Positions 43,265 through 51,891 of a stretch of 64,000 nt of DNA are shown here, one piece after another (the stretch's first letter is position 1; every line of letters starts with the position of its first letter). Position numbers and translations under genes: made by a program. Below the pieces are notes generated by a model. That model saw only the letters and a program-made list of their open reading frames with translations, ran no database searches and was not told where the DNA came from. Source of the stretch: Pseudoalteromonas luteoviolacea S2607 (lineage in GTDB: Bacteria; Pseudomonadota; Gammaproteobacteria; Enterobacterales; Alteromonadaceae). The stretch is from the NCBI RefSeq assembly GCF_001625575.1, contig NZ_AUXV01000073.1:1-64000 (forward strand), given 5' to 3'.

Positions 43265-45785
43265 CGTACCTACCACTATAAAAAAGATCATCTTAGTCTC
43301 GGCAATTGTCTCTAGTGATTGGTGTTCAGCGCATGACACCAATACGAGTCACCCACGAATTACAGAGGTGATTATCAAATCAATTGAAAGTCAGGACTTC
43401 GAGGTAAATGCATACCATCAGCTTTACCAACATCACCCGAAATATCGCACGGCGCAATATGGGAAAGCGCGCTATACAGTTCCTCTAGATTCATCTTACC
43501 CTTATTTATGGGGTTATGACCCGTCATTCGATGACAAGGATCAAAAGGCGATTGATGAAGATGATGATGCTCCAAACTACAAAGCGTTTAGAAAGCTAAG
43601 TCTCAATGTGATTGATGGGGTTGTGATGGAGGATACGCCAGACAGCAGAGTAATGTCTCACTTTCAACATGCTTATACGGGCTCTCCATTGTCAATCGAT
43701 GACTGGTTGGACTCTATTACATATTATGTCGATTGGATTTATGGGACCGTTGAGCCCAGTGAGATTACAGCGGGGCGGTTTTTTAATAAAGCCATTACAA
43801 CAATGGGCTATATAAACAGCATAACTGATTTAAGAGAAGCGCAACCAGACAAAAGTTGGACTTTGGAACAGCATGGCCGAGAGCTGAGTGGCGCCAAAGC
43901 GATGTGGTTATTTGGTCATGCTTTACACCACGCAGAAGATATGATGTCTATTGCTCATGTGCACAATGATGCACATTTAACTCGGTTAAAAGACCAGCTA
44001 GGGGAGCCAGATGATTACGAGGCACATTTTATTCCAAGTAAAATATATGAGTTTATAAATAGGCAAGATATAGACAAGTGGTTTGTTGAAGTAGCAAAGC
44101 ACAAATTAATTACTTCAGCGGACCAAATTTGGTCGCGTAAGACAAGTCCTCAAGGTTATTCGCAGCTCAACACGCTGACTGACCCTAATAATATGTCCAG
44201 AGGCATTTACAACACGGCATTATTTCAAGCGGACTTGTCTCATGAGGTCGAGCTGGTTGAGATGAAAGATACGAGATTGTTTGCCCACCCGGTATCTCTA
44301 CTGATTACGAATGATGTAAAAACTTGGAATATTGATGTAGAAGCAACGAAAGCGGCTTATCGTGCGGCTAATAAGCTATGTGGCAAGGGTGAGCTAAGCA
44401 AAATGTTCTACTTCGGAGCGCTTTCTGACTTTGATAGCGATTTGGGCCCAAAGATAGATGCATGTGGTTTAAAGCTCAATGTTTGGTCCAGAACTTCGCT
44501 GCCACAATATGAGATTATGCATGCTGCTGCAGATACCTTTGGAGATAGGGGAGACTTCAATGTTCATGAGTTTAAACTCGCCGGAAAGATAAATAGTATG
44601 TTCGCCGAATGGTGGGAAGCCAGCGCGTTTGGTGGACCGCAGGGGTATTACTATATAGAACAAACAATGAAAGGTGTGACCTATGAAGGAGAGGTTGCTG
44701 GGCGTCAGATATCGCCCGGAGAGGTTTTACTGAGACCGGTTTATATAAGACAAGATATTACCAAGCCATTTTCAGCCTCAAACCCATTGATAAAAACATG
44801 CGATCTTTGGTCAAAGCAGGAGTTAAGGTGTTTTCGAGGTGATAGCCTTTTGGAACGTTATGCAGAAAAGCTCATCCCGTATTCCATGGAGTTTTTAGTC
44901 GGTTATAGCCAGTTTTTTTATGACATTGCTAACTTGCCACCTTATTTGCAGCAGGTTGAGGTTATTCAACAAGAGCGTAAAAGCTATGGTATGAGGTGGT
45001 TAGGTGAAGTCAAATCAGATGGGCGTATAGAAATGACGGATGAGCGAGGCCAAGGTCGCCATAGCACAGAGTATTTCAGCTATATCTCTGGGCGTTACAA
45101 GGCGCAGACAATTCCGCACTTGAGCTTCATGACTCAAGAACAGGATTTAACTGTGCAGCTCAAGTTTAACGAAGTGGTTAGACATCCGCAGTTGAAAGAC
45201 AGTGCATTTTCACTTGGCCTGTCATTCAATGGCAATGAGGCTGTTTTTGACAACAACGATTTATCGTTTTCGATATTACCTTCAGATACTTACAAAGGAT
45301 GCCAGATACTTGGTGAAGAAGGCAGTGAGACGAGCAATTGCTGGCGAGTGCGGGTGCCCGCGAATGCGCTTAAAAGCCTGTTCAGTGATGACTTAAATGG
45401 CCGCGTTACACTGCTGGTGAAAGCCGCAGATATAAATAATCATAGAGATTCGAAAGGCTTTCCAAGCAATGATTTAAATCACGGTGCACTACTGGACGCG
45501 ACCCCGCAATCTCCAGCAAGGCGTTATGTGACTCGGTCAGGCCCAGAATTCACAATTTTTGATGATGGCAAAAATAAGTTTACCTCTCGAGAAAACCGCT
45601 ACTTTTGGCACTCTGACACATCGAGCCCGGGTGACATGTTTGGTTTGAGCAGTGAGGAAAAAGGCGCATTTGCATATCACCCAGGTTTTGACAAAAACCA
45701 TGTTTTGCTGTTCGACAGCAGTGCACCTGAAATCAGATTAGATGTTTCACAGGGCTCAACAACACCAGAGAAAAAGGAGTTATAA
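43254..45785 (+). CDS. Secreted zinc-dependent phospholipase C / P1-nuclease-like protein
   Basis: An 843-residue exported protein. The N-terminal hydrophobic stretch (about 10-26, ending CSA) is a probable signal peptide. The segment HPRITEVIIKSIE and the later AKAMWLFGHALHHAEDMMSIAHVHND (about 212-237) fit the zinc-binding pattern of the phospholipase C/P1 nuclease fold, where His and Asp ligands come from the first helix and from a GxAxHxxxDxxxxxHxxN motif. The spacer residues are also rich in His. The C-terminal half (about 590-843) is probably beta-rich and could be an attachment domain. Substrate is unknown; phosphodiester or phospholipid hydrolysis is the family expectation. It overlaps the lipoprotein gene by 11 bp and lies 4 bp before the next. 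Confidence 0.65.
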   Translation: MDYNVPTTIKKIILVSAIVSSDWCSAHDTNTSHPRITEVIIKSIESQDFEVNAYHQLYQHHPKYRTAQYGKARYTVPLDSSYPYLWGYDPSFDDKDQKAIDEDDDAPNYKAFRKLSLNVIDGVVMEDTPDSRVMSHFQHAYTGSPLSIDDWLDSITYYVDWIYGTVEPSEITAGRFFNKAITTMGYINSITDLREAQPDKSWTLEQHGRELSGAKAMWLFGHALHHAEDMMSIAHVHNDAHLTRLKDQLGEPDDYEAHFIPSKIYEFINRQDIDKWFVEVAKHKLITSADQIWSRKTSPQGYSQLNTLTDPNNMSRGIYNTALFQADLSHEVELVEMKDTRLFAHPVSLLITNDVKTWNIDVEATKAAYRAANKLCGKGELSKMFYFGALSDFDSDLGPKIDACGLKLNVWSRTSLPQYEIMHAAADTFGDRGDFNVHEFKLAGKINSMFAEWWEASAFGGPQGYYYIEQTMKGVTYEGEVAGRQISPGEVLLRPVYIRQDITKPFSASNPLIKTCDLWSKQELRCFRGDSLLERYAEKLIPYSMEFLVGYSQFFYDIANLPPYLQQVEVIQQERKSYGMRWLGEVKSDGRIEMTDERGQGRHSTEYFSYISGRYKAQTIPHLSFMTQEQDLTVQLKFNEVVRHPQLKDSAFSLGLSFNGNEAVFDNNDLSFSILPSDTYKGCQILGEEGSETSNCWRVRVPANALKSLFSDDLNGRVTLLVKAADINNHRDSKGFPSNDLNHGALLDATPQSPARRYVTRSGPEFTIFDDGKNKFTSRENRYFWHSDTSSPGDMFGLSSEEKGAFAYHPGFDKNHVLLFDSSAPEIRLDVSQGSTTPEKKEL

Positions 45786-45789
45786 GCCG

Positions 45790-46404
45790 ATGTATTTACG
45801 CATTTGGTTAGTACTACTGATATTTATCAGCAGTTACAAGGCTGGGGCCATTGATCTTACTCAGCAGATACGCGCTGCTGACAATGTGGTGCAAGGTCGA
45901 GTTATGTCGAAAAGCAGTGAGTGGGTCGACGGTAAGATTGTTACACGCCATCGCATTTTGGTGAGAGATGATTTAGTTGCAAGTACCTATGGGATAGCTG
46001 GGAAAAGCGAATTATATATCGTCCAAGCGGGTGGTAGTGCCATGCACCCGACGTTAAATGTCATGATATCTCAGTCTATTTCACATCAAGTTAAATTAAA
46101 TGTGGCAGATGAAGCGATATTCTTCACCCGTAATACGGTCTCTGGTGCGCAGCAATTAGTCAGTGGCGCAGATTCGGTGCTACGCCTAAGTGGCATTGGC
46201 ACAAATAAAGTGACTTTGCCAGCTTTAAAGCAACTGAAAGTTGTACCACCTCACGAAATAGATGTGCAAGCACAACAGCCATCTGTTGCTAATTCCAGCA
46301 AAGCTGTGCTTCAGCAAGAAGCGTTAACATTACCCAATGCTAAAAAGCGTATCTGGCAATTGATTAAACAGACTAGAGTAAAGGGAGAAAAGGGCAATGT
46401 ATAA
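45790..46404 (+). CDS. Small secreted protein resembling matrixin-neighbour proteins
   Basis: A 204-residue protein starting at ATG 45790 (MYLRIWLVLLIFISSYKAGA), where AAAAAGGAG is about 14 nt upstream. A signal peptide ends near residue 20. The core (IRAADNVVQGRVMSKSSEW, DGKIVTRHRILVRDDL, ELYIVQAGGSAMHP) resembles, from memory, a domain common in secreted proteins encoded beside matrixin proteases, with the pattern ADxVVxGxV..S.W.DGxIVT and a central GG. The C-terminal third is Gln/Lys-rich. The similarity was not searched, so the link is tentative. Confidence 0.7.
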   Translation: MYLRIWLVLLIFISSYKAGAIDLTQQIRAADNVVQGRVMSKSSEWVDGKIVTRHRILVRDDLVASTYGIAGKSELYIVQAGGSAMHPTLNVMISQSISHQVKLNVADEAIFFTRNTVSGAQQLVSGADSVLRLSGIGTNKVTLPALKQLKVVPPHEIDVQAQQPSVANSSKAVLQQEALTLPNAKKRIWQLIKQTRVKGEKGNV

Positions 46405-46819
46405 GCTTATTGTTGTTTTATTACTCACACTTATTGGTATAAAAGCCGCCAAAGCCGTACAGCAGCCGAGCGAAGTGCATGCATTGGATGTCTTGATGCA
46501 AACTCAAACGACCGAAGCTCAGCAAACACACCTCTTGCCAATGCAGTCTGTGCCAACAGTGAAAACTAAAGTGCCTGCACAAAACAAAGTAAACCGCGCT
46601 GAACCCTCTTCAAAAGAGATCCACCTGAACAATAAAAAGATAAAAAAAGTGAATCTAACGAATAAATTTATTGTTAAGCGTATTAACCCGCAGTCAATTG
46701 CATATGGTGCAACCGGTTTACCGAGCTTAAAGCGCCAGTCACAGGTTGTTATTAAAGACAAATCAGTCGAGGGGGCGCGCAAAGGCGTGCACGTTGAGTC
46801 TGATAAGGAAGGCAACTAA
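46397..46819 (+). CDS. Small Lys-rich secreted protein
   Basis: A 140-residue basic protein. A signal peptide (LIVVLLLTLIGIKAAKA) precedes a low-complexity mature part rich in Lys, Gln, Val and Thr, for example KEIHLNNKKIKKVNLTNKF. No cysteines or known domain are seen. It overlaps the previous gene by 8 bp and lies 3 bp before the next, so it belongs to the operon. It may act as a linker or a binding partner of an acidic surface partner such as the calcium-binding giant protein, but this is only a guess. Confidence 0.65.
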   Translation: MYKLIVVLLLTLIGIKAAKAVQQPSEVHALDVLMQTQTTEAQQTHLLPMQSVPTVKTKVPAQNKVNRAEPSSKEIHLNNKKIKKVNLTNKFIVKRINPQSIAYGATGLPSLKRQSQVVIKDKSVEGARKGVHVESDKEGN

Positions 46820-46822
46820 GAC

Positions 46823-47467
46823 ATGGAAAAAGTGAGAGTATTGTTTGCGACAATTCTGTCGTTTATCGTGGGAACGGCGCAGGCAGAGTATTTACAGTTT
46901 AATACGACTGCGCAAACGAGTGAGATATATTTAAAAACGGCTTTGTCTTTTGAAGGTAGTAAATTGTCTAGTAGGCATCTGCACTTAGGGGTAAAGCAAG
47001 CAAATATTGACTCACATATCGCTGAGCTTGCCAACCATGGCATTGAGATTAACTTGCCCAGCCTCGAACAAATGCAATTGAGCGCATCTTTGTCTTATTT
47101 GAAAGTGAATAACACAACTTCTGTAGATGGATTGCACTTTTTAGCGGTCCCAGATATTGCAAAGTTTCCACTTGCGGTGAAGGCGCAGTCAAAACACAGC
47201 GTGTTTCACCTGTCTAATTTTGCATTGCTTGTACCGGTGCAAGCGCTTGATGGCGCACTTGCCATTACCAGTGTTTGGGACCCCAATTACTCAGCGGCAA
47301 ATATGACTTTGCAATTAGCTCACTTAAATAGCGTGGCGGACAATAACTACGTACTGAACACGTTATGCGAAATTACCTTACCTCAAAAAGTAGGGGTTTC
47401 TTTGTTTAAACACACATCACAAGGGCATCTTAAGCAGCTTGCTGTGAGCCACAACTGTATTAACTAA
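46823..47467 (+). CDS. Secreted protein of unknown function
   Basis: A 214-residue protein with a signal peptide ending TAQA. The mature part alternates short strands and helices (LQFNTTAQTSEIYLKTALSF, LKVNNTTSVDGLHFLAVPDI, ALAITSVWDPNYSAANMTL) and looks like a beta-sandwich. Two cysteines near the C-terminus (CEITLP... HNCIN) may form a disulfide. No family is recognised. It lies 3 bp after the Lys-rich gene and 16 bp before the matrixin gene. Confidence 0.7.
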   Translation: MEKVRVLFATILSFIVGTAQAEYLQFNTTAQTSEIYLKTALSFEGSKLSSRHLHLGVKQANIDSHIAELANHGIEINLPSLEQMQLSASLSYLKVNNTTSVDGLHFLAVPDIAKFPLAVKAQSKHSVFHLSNFALLVPVQALDGALAITSVWDPNYSAANMTLQLAHLNSVADNNYVLNTLCEITLPQKVGVSLFKHTSQGHLKQLAVSHNCIN

Positions 47468-47483
47468 TAAAAAGACCAACTTC

Positions 47484-50400
47484 ATGAAAATTGCAAATTG
47501 GATTTGCCGACTTTGTACGTTGGCAGCATTTCCTGTGCTTGCTGGTAGCCCTCAGTGGATAATCAACGAGTCAAATCAGATGGTTCCGCTGCGCTGGCAC
47601 CAAGATCTTTTACCTTATCAATGGCACCTGAACGAAGCGGGGTACGCAGCGGTTGAGTTTGCGACCTTAGAGCAGAGGTTACAGCAAGCTTTTTCGGCTT
47701 GGCAGTCACTACCTGACAGCAACGTTGAATTTGTGTATCGAGGCACCACTTTAGAAACTGGTAGAGGATTGGGAAGCCGCTTGAGTCCATTTATAGATGG
47801 CATCAATATCGTGTCATTTAGTAATGGCGAGATGGAGTTTGCTCAAGACGTTCTGGCTGTTTGCGCAACAAGTTGGTTTTATAGTGATATTGTCATCAAT
47901 GAAGACAATCACGATTTAGATGGTGATGGCAATGGAGATATTCCCCACGGTGTATACCCTGCCGGAACGATTTTTGACGCCGATATTTTCTTTGACGGCG
48001 CGAAGGCGTTTTCAGAGCAAAAAATTCATAACGTTGCCCTGCATGAGATAGGGCACTGTTTAGGCTTAGATCACAGCTCTTTTGAATACAGTGTTATGTA
48101 CCCTGGTAGCGATAACGATCTCGAGCGTGGCGCAAAGCTGAAAACGGATGATATCGCAACGCTGACAAGTTACATGGGAGATGACGATTCGAAGCAGCGC
48201 TATGGCACCATTCAGGGAAAGGTCGTAGATGGTGTATCTGGTAATACAATTAATGGTGCTCACATCTATGCAATTAACAGCGAGACCTTAGAAAAAGTAG
48301 TAGGTACTTACAGCGTTAACGGTGGCGGATACCGTTTACATGTGCCGCTTGGCAAGTATTTCTTAAAGATAGAACCACTGGATGCATCCCACGCAGGGCT
48401 CGAAGCTGAACAACTCACCAGTATGATAGGTGTACCAGACTCAACTTTTTTTGAAAGAGAGTATTTTGATGCTGCGGAGTCCTCCTATGAAGCTCGGACC
48501 GAAGAGCCTAAGTTATTTGAAGTGACTCCAGGTTCACAAACTGAAAACATCGATTTTTATATTAATAAAAAGGTGGCCAGTGAATTTGGTTTTGCCTTAA
48601 AAAAAGGTTTGAACTATTTTGGTTATCCGCAAAAAGTACCATTTGGCCTCACGTCTCATGATTTGTTGCGACAACTATCTGAATTTATTGGTGTGAATCG
48701 TATTGAGCGATTTAACCGTGAAACGGGAGGTTTTGAGTTTGCCTTTATGCTGGATGGCAAACCTCAGGGTATTCAATTTGATATTCAAGAGGGAGAAGGA
48801 TATCTGGTTAGCAGTGAAACGGATGGTGAGTTGCTGTTTCCTGGTGAAACCCACTGCCATGCATTTGAACTGCGAAAGGGCTTAAACCTAGTCTCGGTCA
48901 CTTGTCCACCAGCCAATTTCGACTCTTATCAATTTTTAAGTACATTAGGTCCCAAGACTAAAGTAGAAAGTATTCGCTACTATGATGCTTCAACTAAAAC
49001 GCATCTTGAAACTCGTTATCAAGACACACAAGTCATTGGCGATAAATTTGATATTTCTCACGGTATGGCCATTGAAGTTAGGATGCTTATGGACAGTGGC
49101 GTTTTCGAGCTGTCAAAAAAGGAAGTCGCGGCACCAATTATCAACCATATTTCGCCAGGCGTGGCGTTGCCTAATGATTATGTGTTGATATCTGGCCAAG
49201 GGTTCATTGCTGATGTCGGTAAAAATGTTGTGCTGTTGGGCGAGCAACGTCTCGCCGTACAAAGTGCATCGCACAATACGTTACTAGCTCAATTACCGGG
49301 CGATATAGCGAAGGGAGATTACCAGCTTAGTGTAACAAGCAACGAGTTAACAAGTAATGAAGTAACGCTGGTTGTCGAAAATCAGCATATTAATGAAGCG
49401 TCGGAAGGCGCAAACCAACTTCTTTCAGGTATGAAAGTCAATGGCGTAATCCAGACACTTGGCGAGCAAGATGTGTACACTTTCGTTGCGCTGGCAGGCT
49501 CGAAACTGAACTTACAGTTGACACCTGTAGACAGCGAACCAAAGTTAAGCTTGCAGCTGATGACGCCAAAAGGCGGGTTGCTACTCAAGCGCGATGCCAA
49601 CACCCCAGCAAGTACAGTGAGTGTGCAAAACTTTACGCTGCAAGAAACGGGTATTTATACCATCGTCGTATCAGCGCAAACCATTGGTAACTATCAACTG
49701 AGTTTTGATATTGATGCCCCGCAAGGCGCTGCCCGAACCTCTATTTTACAAGGTGATTTGCAAACGGCGGTAAGAGGCACTGAGCTCCAGCAACCAATAT
49801 TGCTATTACTAACAGACAAACGCGGACAGCCGGTTGCTAACGCAGATGTGGTTATCTCTCAAAAAGCCCCTTCGTCACAGTTAAGTGCCGTGCTTACGCG
49901 TGATGGCGTTGCTGCAAGTTCTCACCATGCATTACGTGCGAGTGATTTTTCGGGTGATGTCTATCTTGAAACGCTTAAGTCGGACAACTACGGGATGGTA
50001 GCTGTGAACGCGGTAGTTCCTGATTTGGTTGAAAACTTCCAGTTGTTGATTAGTGTTCCAGGTTTTCCAGAGATAAAGCCTGTGCTGATGCATGTCAAAG
50101 TCATCAGCGCGCCTGTCGCTAAGGTCTTAATTGATAAAACAGAGCAAAACTGTGGCAGCCTCTGCCCAGTTGGTGCGGAGCTACCGGAGCCGTGGCAAGC
50201 AACTTTTCAAGATGCAGACGGTAATGGCATCGAAGGGGTGCCCGTTGAGTGGATTGTCGTTTCAGGTGGTGGGAAACTTGGCGTTGAGTCAGGGAGCACA
50301 GATAAAAAGGTTATTCGAACAGAAACTGATGCACAAGGTCAGGTAAAGGTCTATCACAAACTGGGTGAAAAGCTGCATTTAAACGACGATGCCAGTGACC

Positions 50401-51884
50401 TGTCACAACCTTTGGTTGCAATACCTCAAGTCGTGATGATGTCAGTTCCAGGTCAATCGGCGCCTGTTGTTTACACAGCAGACGCAAGGGCTGGATCAGT
50501 TGCGAGTCTAACGCCAAGTCGAATGTCCGAGTTTCAGGTCACATTGCTGACGGTGAATTACAACAGAGTGGGCCTGATAGCAAAAGATGAGTTTGGAAAC
50601 CCTGTGGCTGATGCTGAAATTAAAGTGGTATCACCAAAGTCAGATTCGGGTATCGAAATATTGCCCGGTCGGATTAATGGGGCTCAATTGAGTGACAACC
50701 ACACTGATGAACGAGGCATTTGGCTGGGCTCTGTGAGTGTAGGTAATGTGATCCCGACAATCGATGAATTTGGTCAAAGAGATACACCAGGGCTTGCACA
50801 AACATACAAACTTGTTTTACAAGTCGGCTCACACACGATTGAGTTTGACCTAGATATTGATATGGGACCAAGGCTGGTGGCTGAGAAGTCAATCATCAAT
50901 GAATTAGTTGGCCAGCCAGTCAAAGAAGCGCTGTTATTTAAACCACATGCATTCACTCGAGATCTGACTAAGTTACCAGTGACTTCTGACAAAGTATTGT
51001 GGGCAGATGTCTATGAGCTTATTGAGGATGGTACGGTTGAGGGCTATCACTGGCAAGGCCCCCAAGCCATGTATGTATACAATGATATCAACCGCATACA
51101 AGACTTTTCTCAAATTGTGCCTACGGGCCAAAAAGCAGAGGAGATATTCTTTAGTGTTTTAAATCAAGAAGAAATCGGCACTGAAATCGAAGCAGTTGAT
51201 AGTCGATTAGTATGTACGGAAAATACCAGTAACTTAAGATGCCGAGCACCGCTATACACGCGTTCATACATGCACAGAGCGGGTGCCGTGAAAGTCACCA
51301 GTGTGGGTGATTACAATCCTAGAAAACCGATAATTGTCAAGGCTTTGGTGCCAAGTTACACGCATGGCGTAGCGGTTGGTGCATCTCAGGAGAGGCCTGG
51401 CATTGGTACTTGGATAGATGTGGTCTATGAGCGCACGGTCCAAAACCTAACTGGTTATGTGTATCTTTATCCAGAAGCTGTGAGTTTATCCTTTGTGGCG
51501 GAAGATGTTTTCTCTGGAGCTAACCAAGATACAAGCATTTACCCAGGGATTAAAAAAGTGAGTGGTATCGACTTGTCCAAGTTAGAAATTACGATGCCAA
51601 ATGGGGATGTTGTAAACGGTACTAATTTAAAAGACACCATCAAGCTGGCACAAGCGCCTAATTTTGCACAAATCTGGCTAGAACATCACAAAATAGCAGA
51701 AGTGAATGATGCAGTACTCGAAACGAGTCCTCAGCATTTCCAATTAATTTACGAGCCAAAAGCATCCGAACTTCAACCAGGTAGCAATACCTTTACGCTA
51801 AGCATTTCTGATTCAGCTGGTAATGCAACGCAAGAAGTAAGCTGTTCATTTATTTACCCCACATCGATTCAATGTCAGGAGTAG
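47484..51884 (+). CDS. Secreted multidomain matrixin metalloprotease
   Basis: A 1466-residue exported zinc protease. The signal peptide ends about residue 21. The matrixin-type catalytic domain (about 22-230) has HEIGHCLGLDHS (187-198) with the three zinc His and catalytic Glu188, and the Met-turn SVMYPG near 204. A carboxypeptidase-regulatory-like beta domain (about 240-345) follows. A duplicated domain shared with the next gene lies at about 365-545, with the Cys pair CHAFELRKGLNLVSVTC. An IPT/TIG domain (about 548-632), a pre-peptidase C-terminal domain (about 636-750) and several Ig/big-1-like domains complete the protein. No propeptide Cys switch is seen. Likely role: cleavage of an extracellular protein, with the extra domains for attachment. 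Confidence 0.88.
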   Translation: MKIANWICRLCTLAAFPVLAGSPQWIINESNQMVPLRWHQDLLPYQWHLNEAGYAAVEFATLEQRLQQAFSAWQSLPDSNVEFVYRGTTLETGRGLGSRLSPFIDGINIVSFSNGEMEFAQDVLAVCATSWFYSDIVINEDNHDLDGDGNGDIPHGVYPAGTIFDADIFFDGAKAFSEQKIHNVALHEIGHCLGLDHSSFEYSVMYPGSDNDLERGAKLKTDDIATLTSYMGDDDSKQRYGTIQGKVVDGVSGNTINGAHIYAINSETLEKVVGTYSVNGGGYRLHVPLGKYFLKIEPLDASHAGLEAEQLTSMIGVPDSTFFEREYFDAAESSYEARTEEPKLFEVTPGSQTENIDFYINKKVASEFGFALKKGLNYFGYPQKVPFGLTSHDLLRQLSEFIGVNRIERFNRETGGFEFAFMLDGKPQGIQFDIQEGEGYLVSSETDGELLFPGETHCHAFELRKGLNLVSVTCPPANFDSYQFLSTLGPKTKVESIRYYDASTKTHLETRYQDTQVIGDKFDISHGMAIEVRMLMDSGVFELSKKEVAAPIINHISPGVALPNDYVLISGQGFIADVGKNVVLLGEQRLAVQSASHNTLLAQLPGDIAKGDYQLSVTSNELTSNEVTLVVENQHINEASEGANQLLSGMKVNGVIQTLGEQDVYTFVALAGSKLNLQLTPVDSEPKLSLQLMTPKGGLLLKRDANTPASTVSVQNFTLQETGIYTIVVSAQTIGNYQLSFDIDAPQGAARTSILQGDLQTAVRGTELQQPILLLLTDKRGQPVANADVVISQKAPSSQLSAVLTRDGVAASSHHALRASDFSGDVYLETLKSDNYGMVAVNAVVPDLVENFQLLISVPGFPEIKPVLMHVKVISAPVAKVLIDKTEQNCGSLCPVGAELPEPWQATFQDADGNGIEGVPVEWIVVSGGGKLGVESGSTDKKVIRTETDAQGQVKVYHKLGEKLHLNDDASDLSQPLVAIPQVVMMSVPGQSAPVVYTADARAGSVASLTPSRMSEFQVTLLTVNYNRVGLIAKDEFGNPVADAEIKVVSPKSDSGIEILPGRINGAQLSDNHTDERGIWLGSVSVGNVIPTIDEFGQRDTPGLAQTYKLVLQVGSHTIEFDLDIDMGPRLVAEKSIINELVGQPVKEALLFKPHAFTRDLTKLPVTSDKVLWADVYELIEDGTVEGYHWQGPQAMYVYNDINRIQDFSQIVPTGQKAEEIFFSVLNQEEIGTEIEAVDSRLVCTENTSNLRCRAPLYTRSYMHRAGAVKVTSVGDYNPRKPIIVKALVPSYTHGVAVGASQERPGIGTWIDVVYERTVQNLTGYVYLYPEAVSLSFVAEDVFSGANQDTSIYPGIKKVSGIDLSKLEITMPNGDVVNGTNLKDTIKLAQAPNFAQIWLEHHKIAEVNDAVLETSPQHFQLIYEPKASELQPGSNTFTLSISDSAGNATQEVSCSFIYPTSIQCQE

Positions 51885-51891
51885 GGATACG

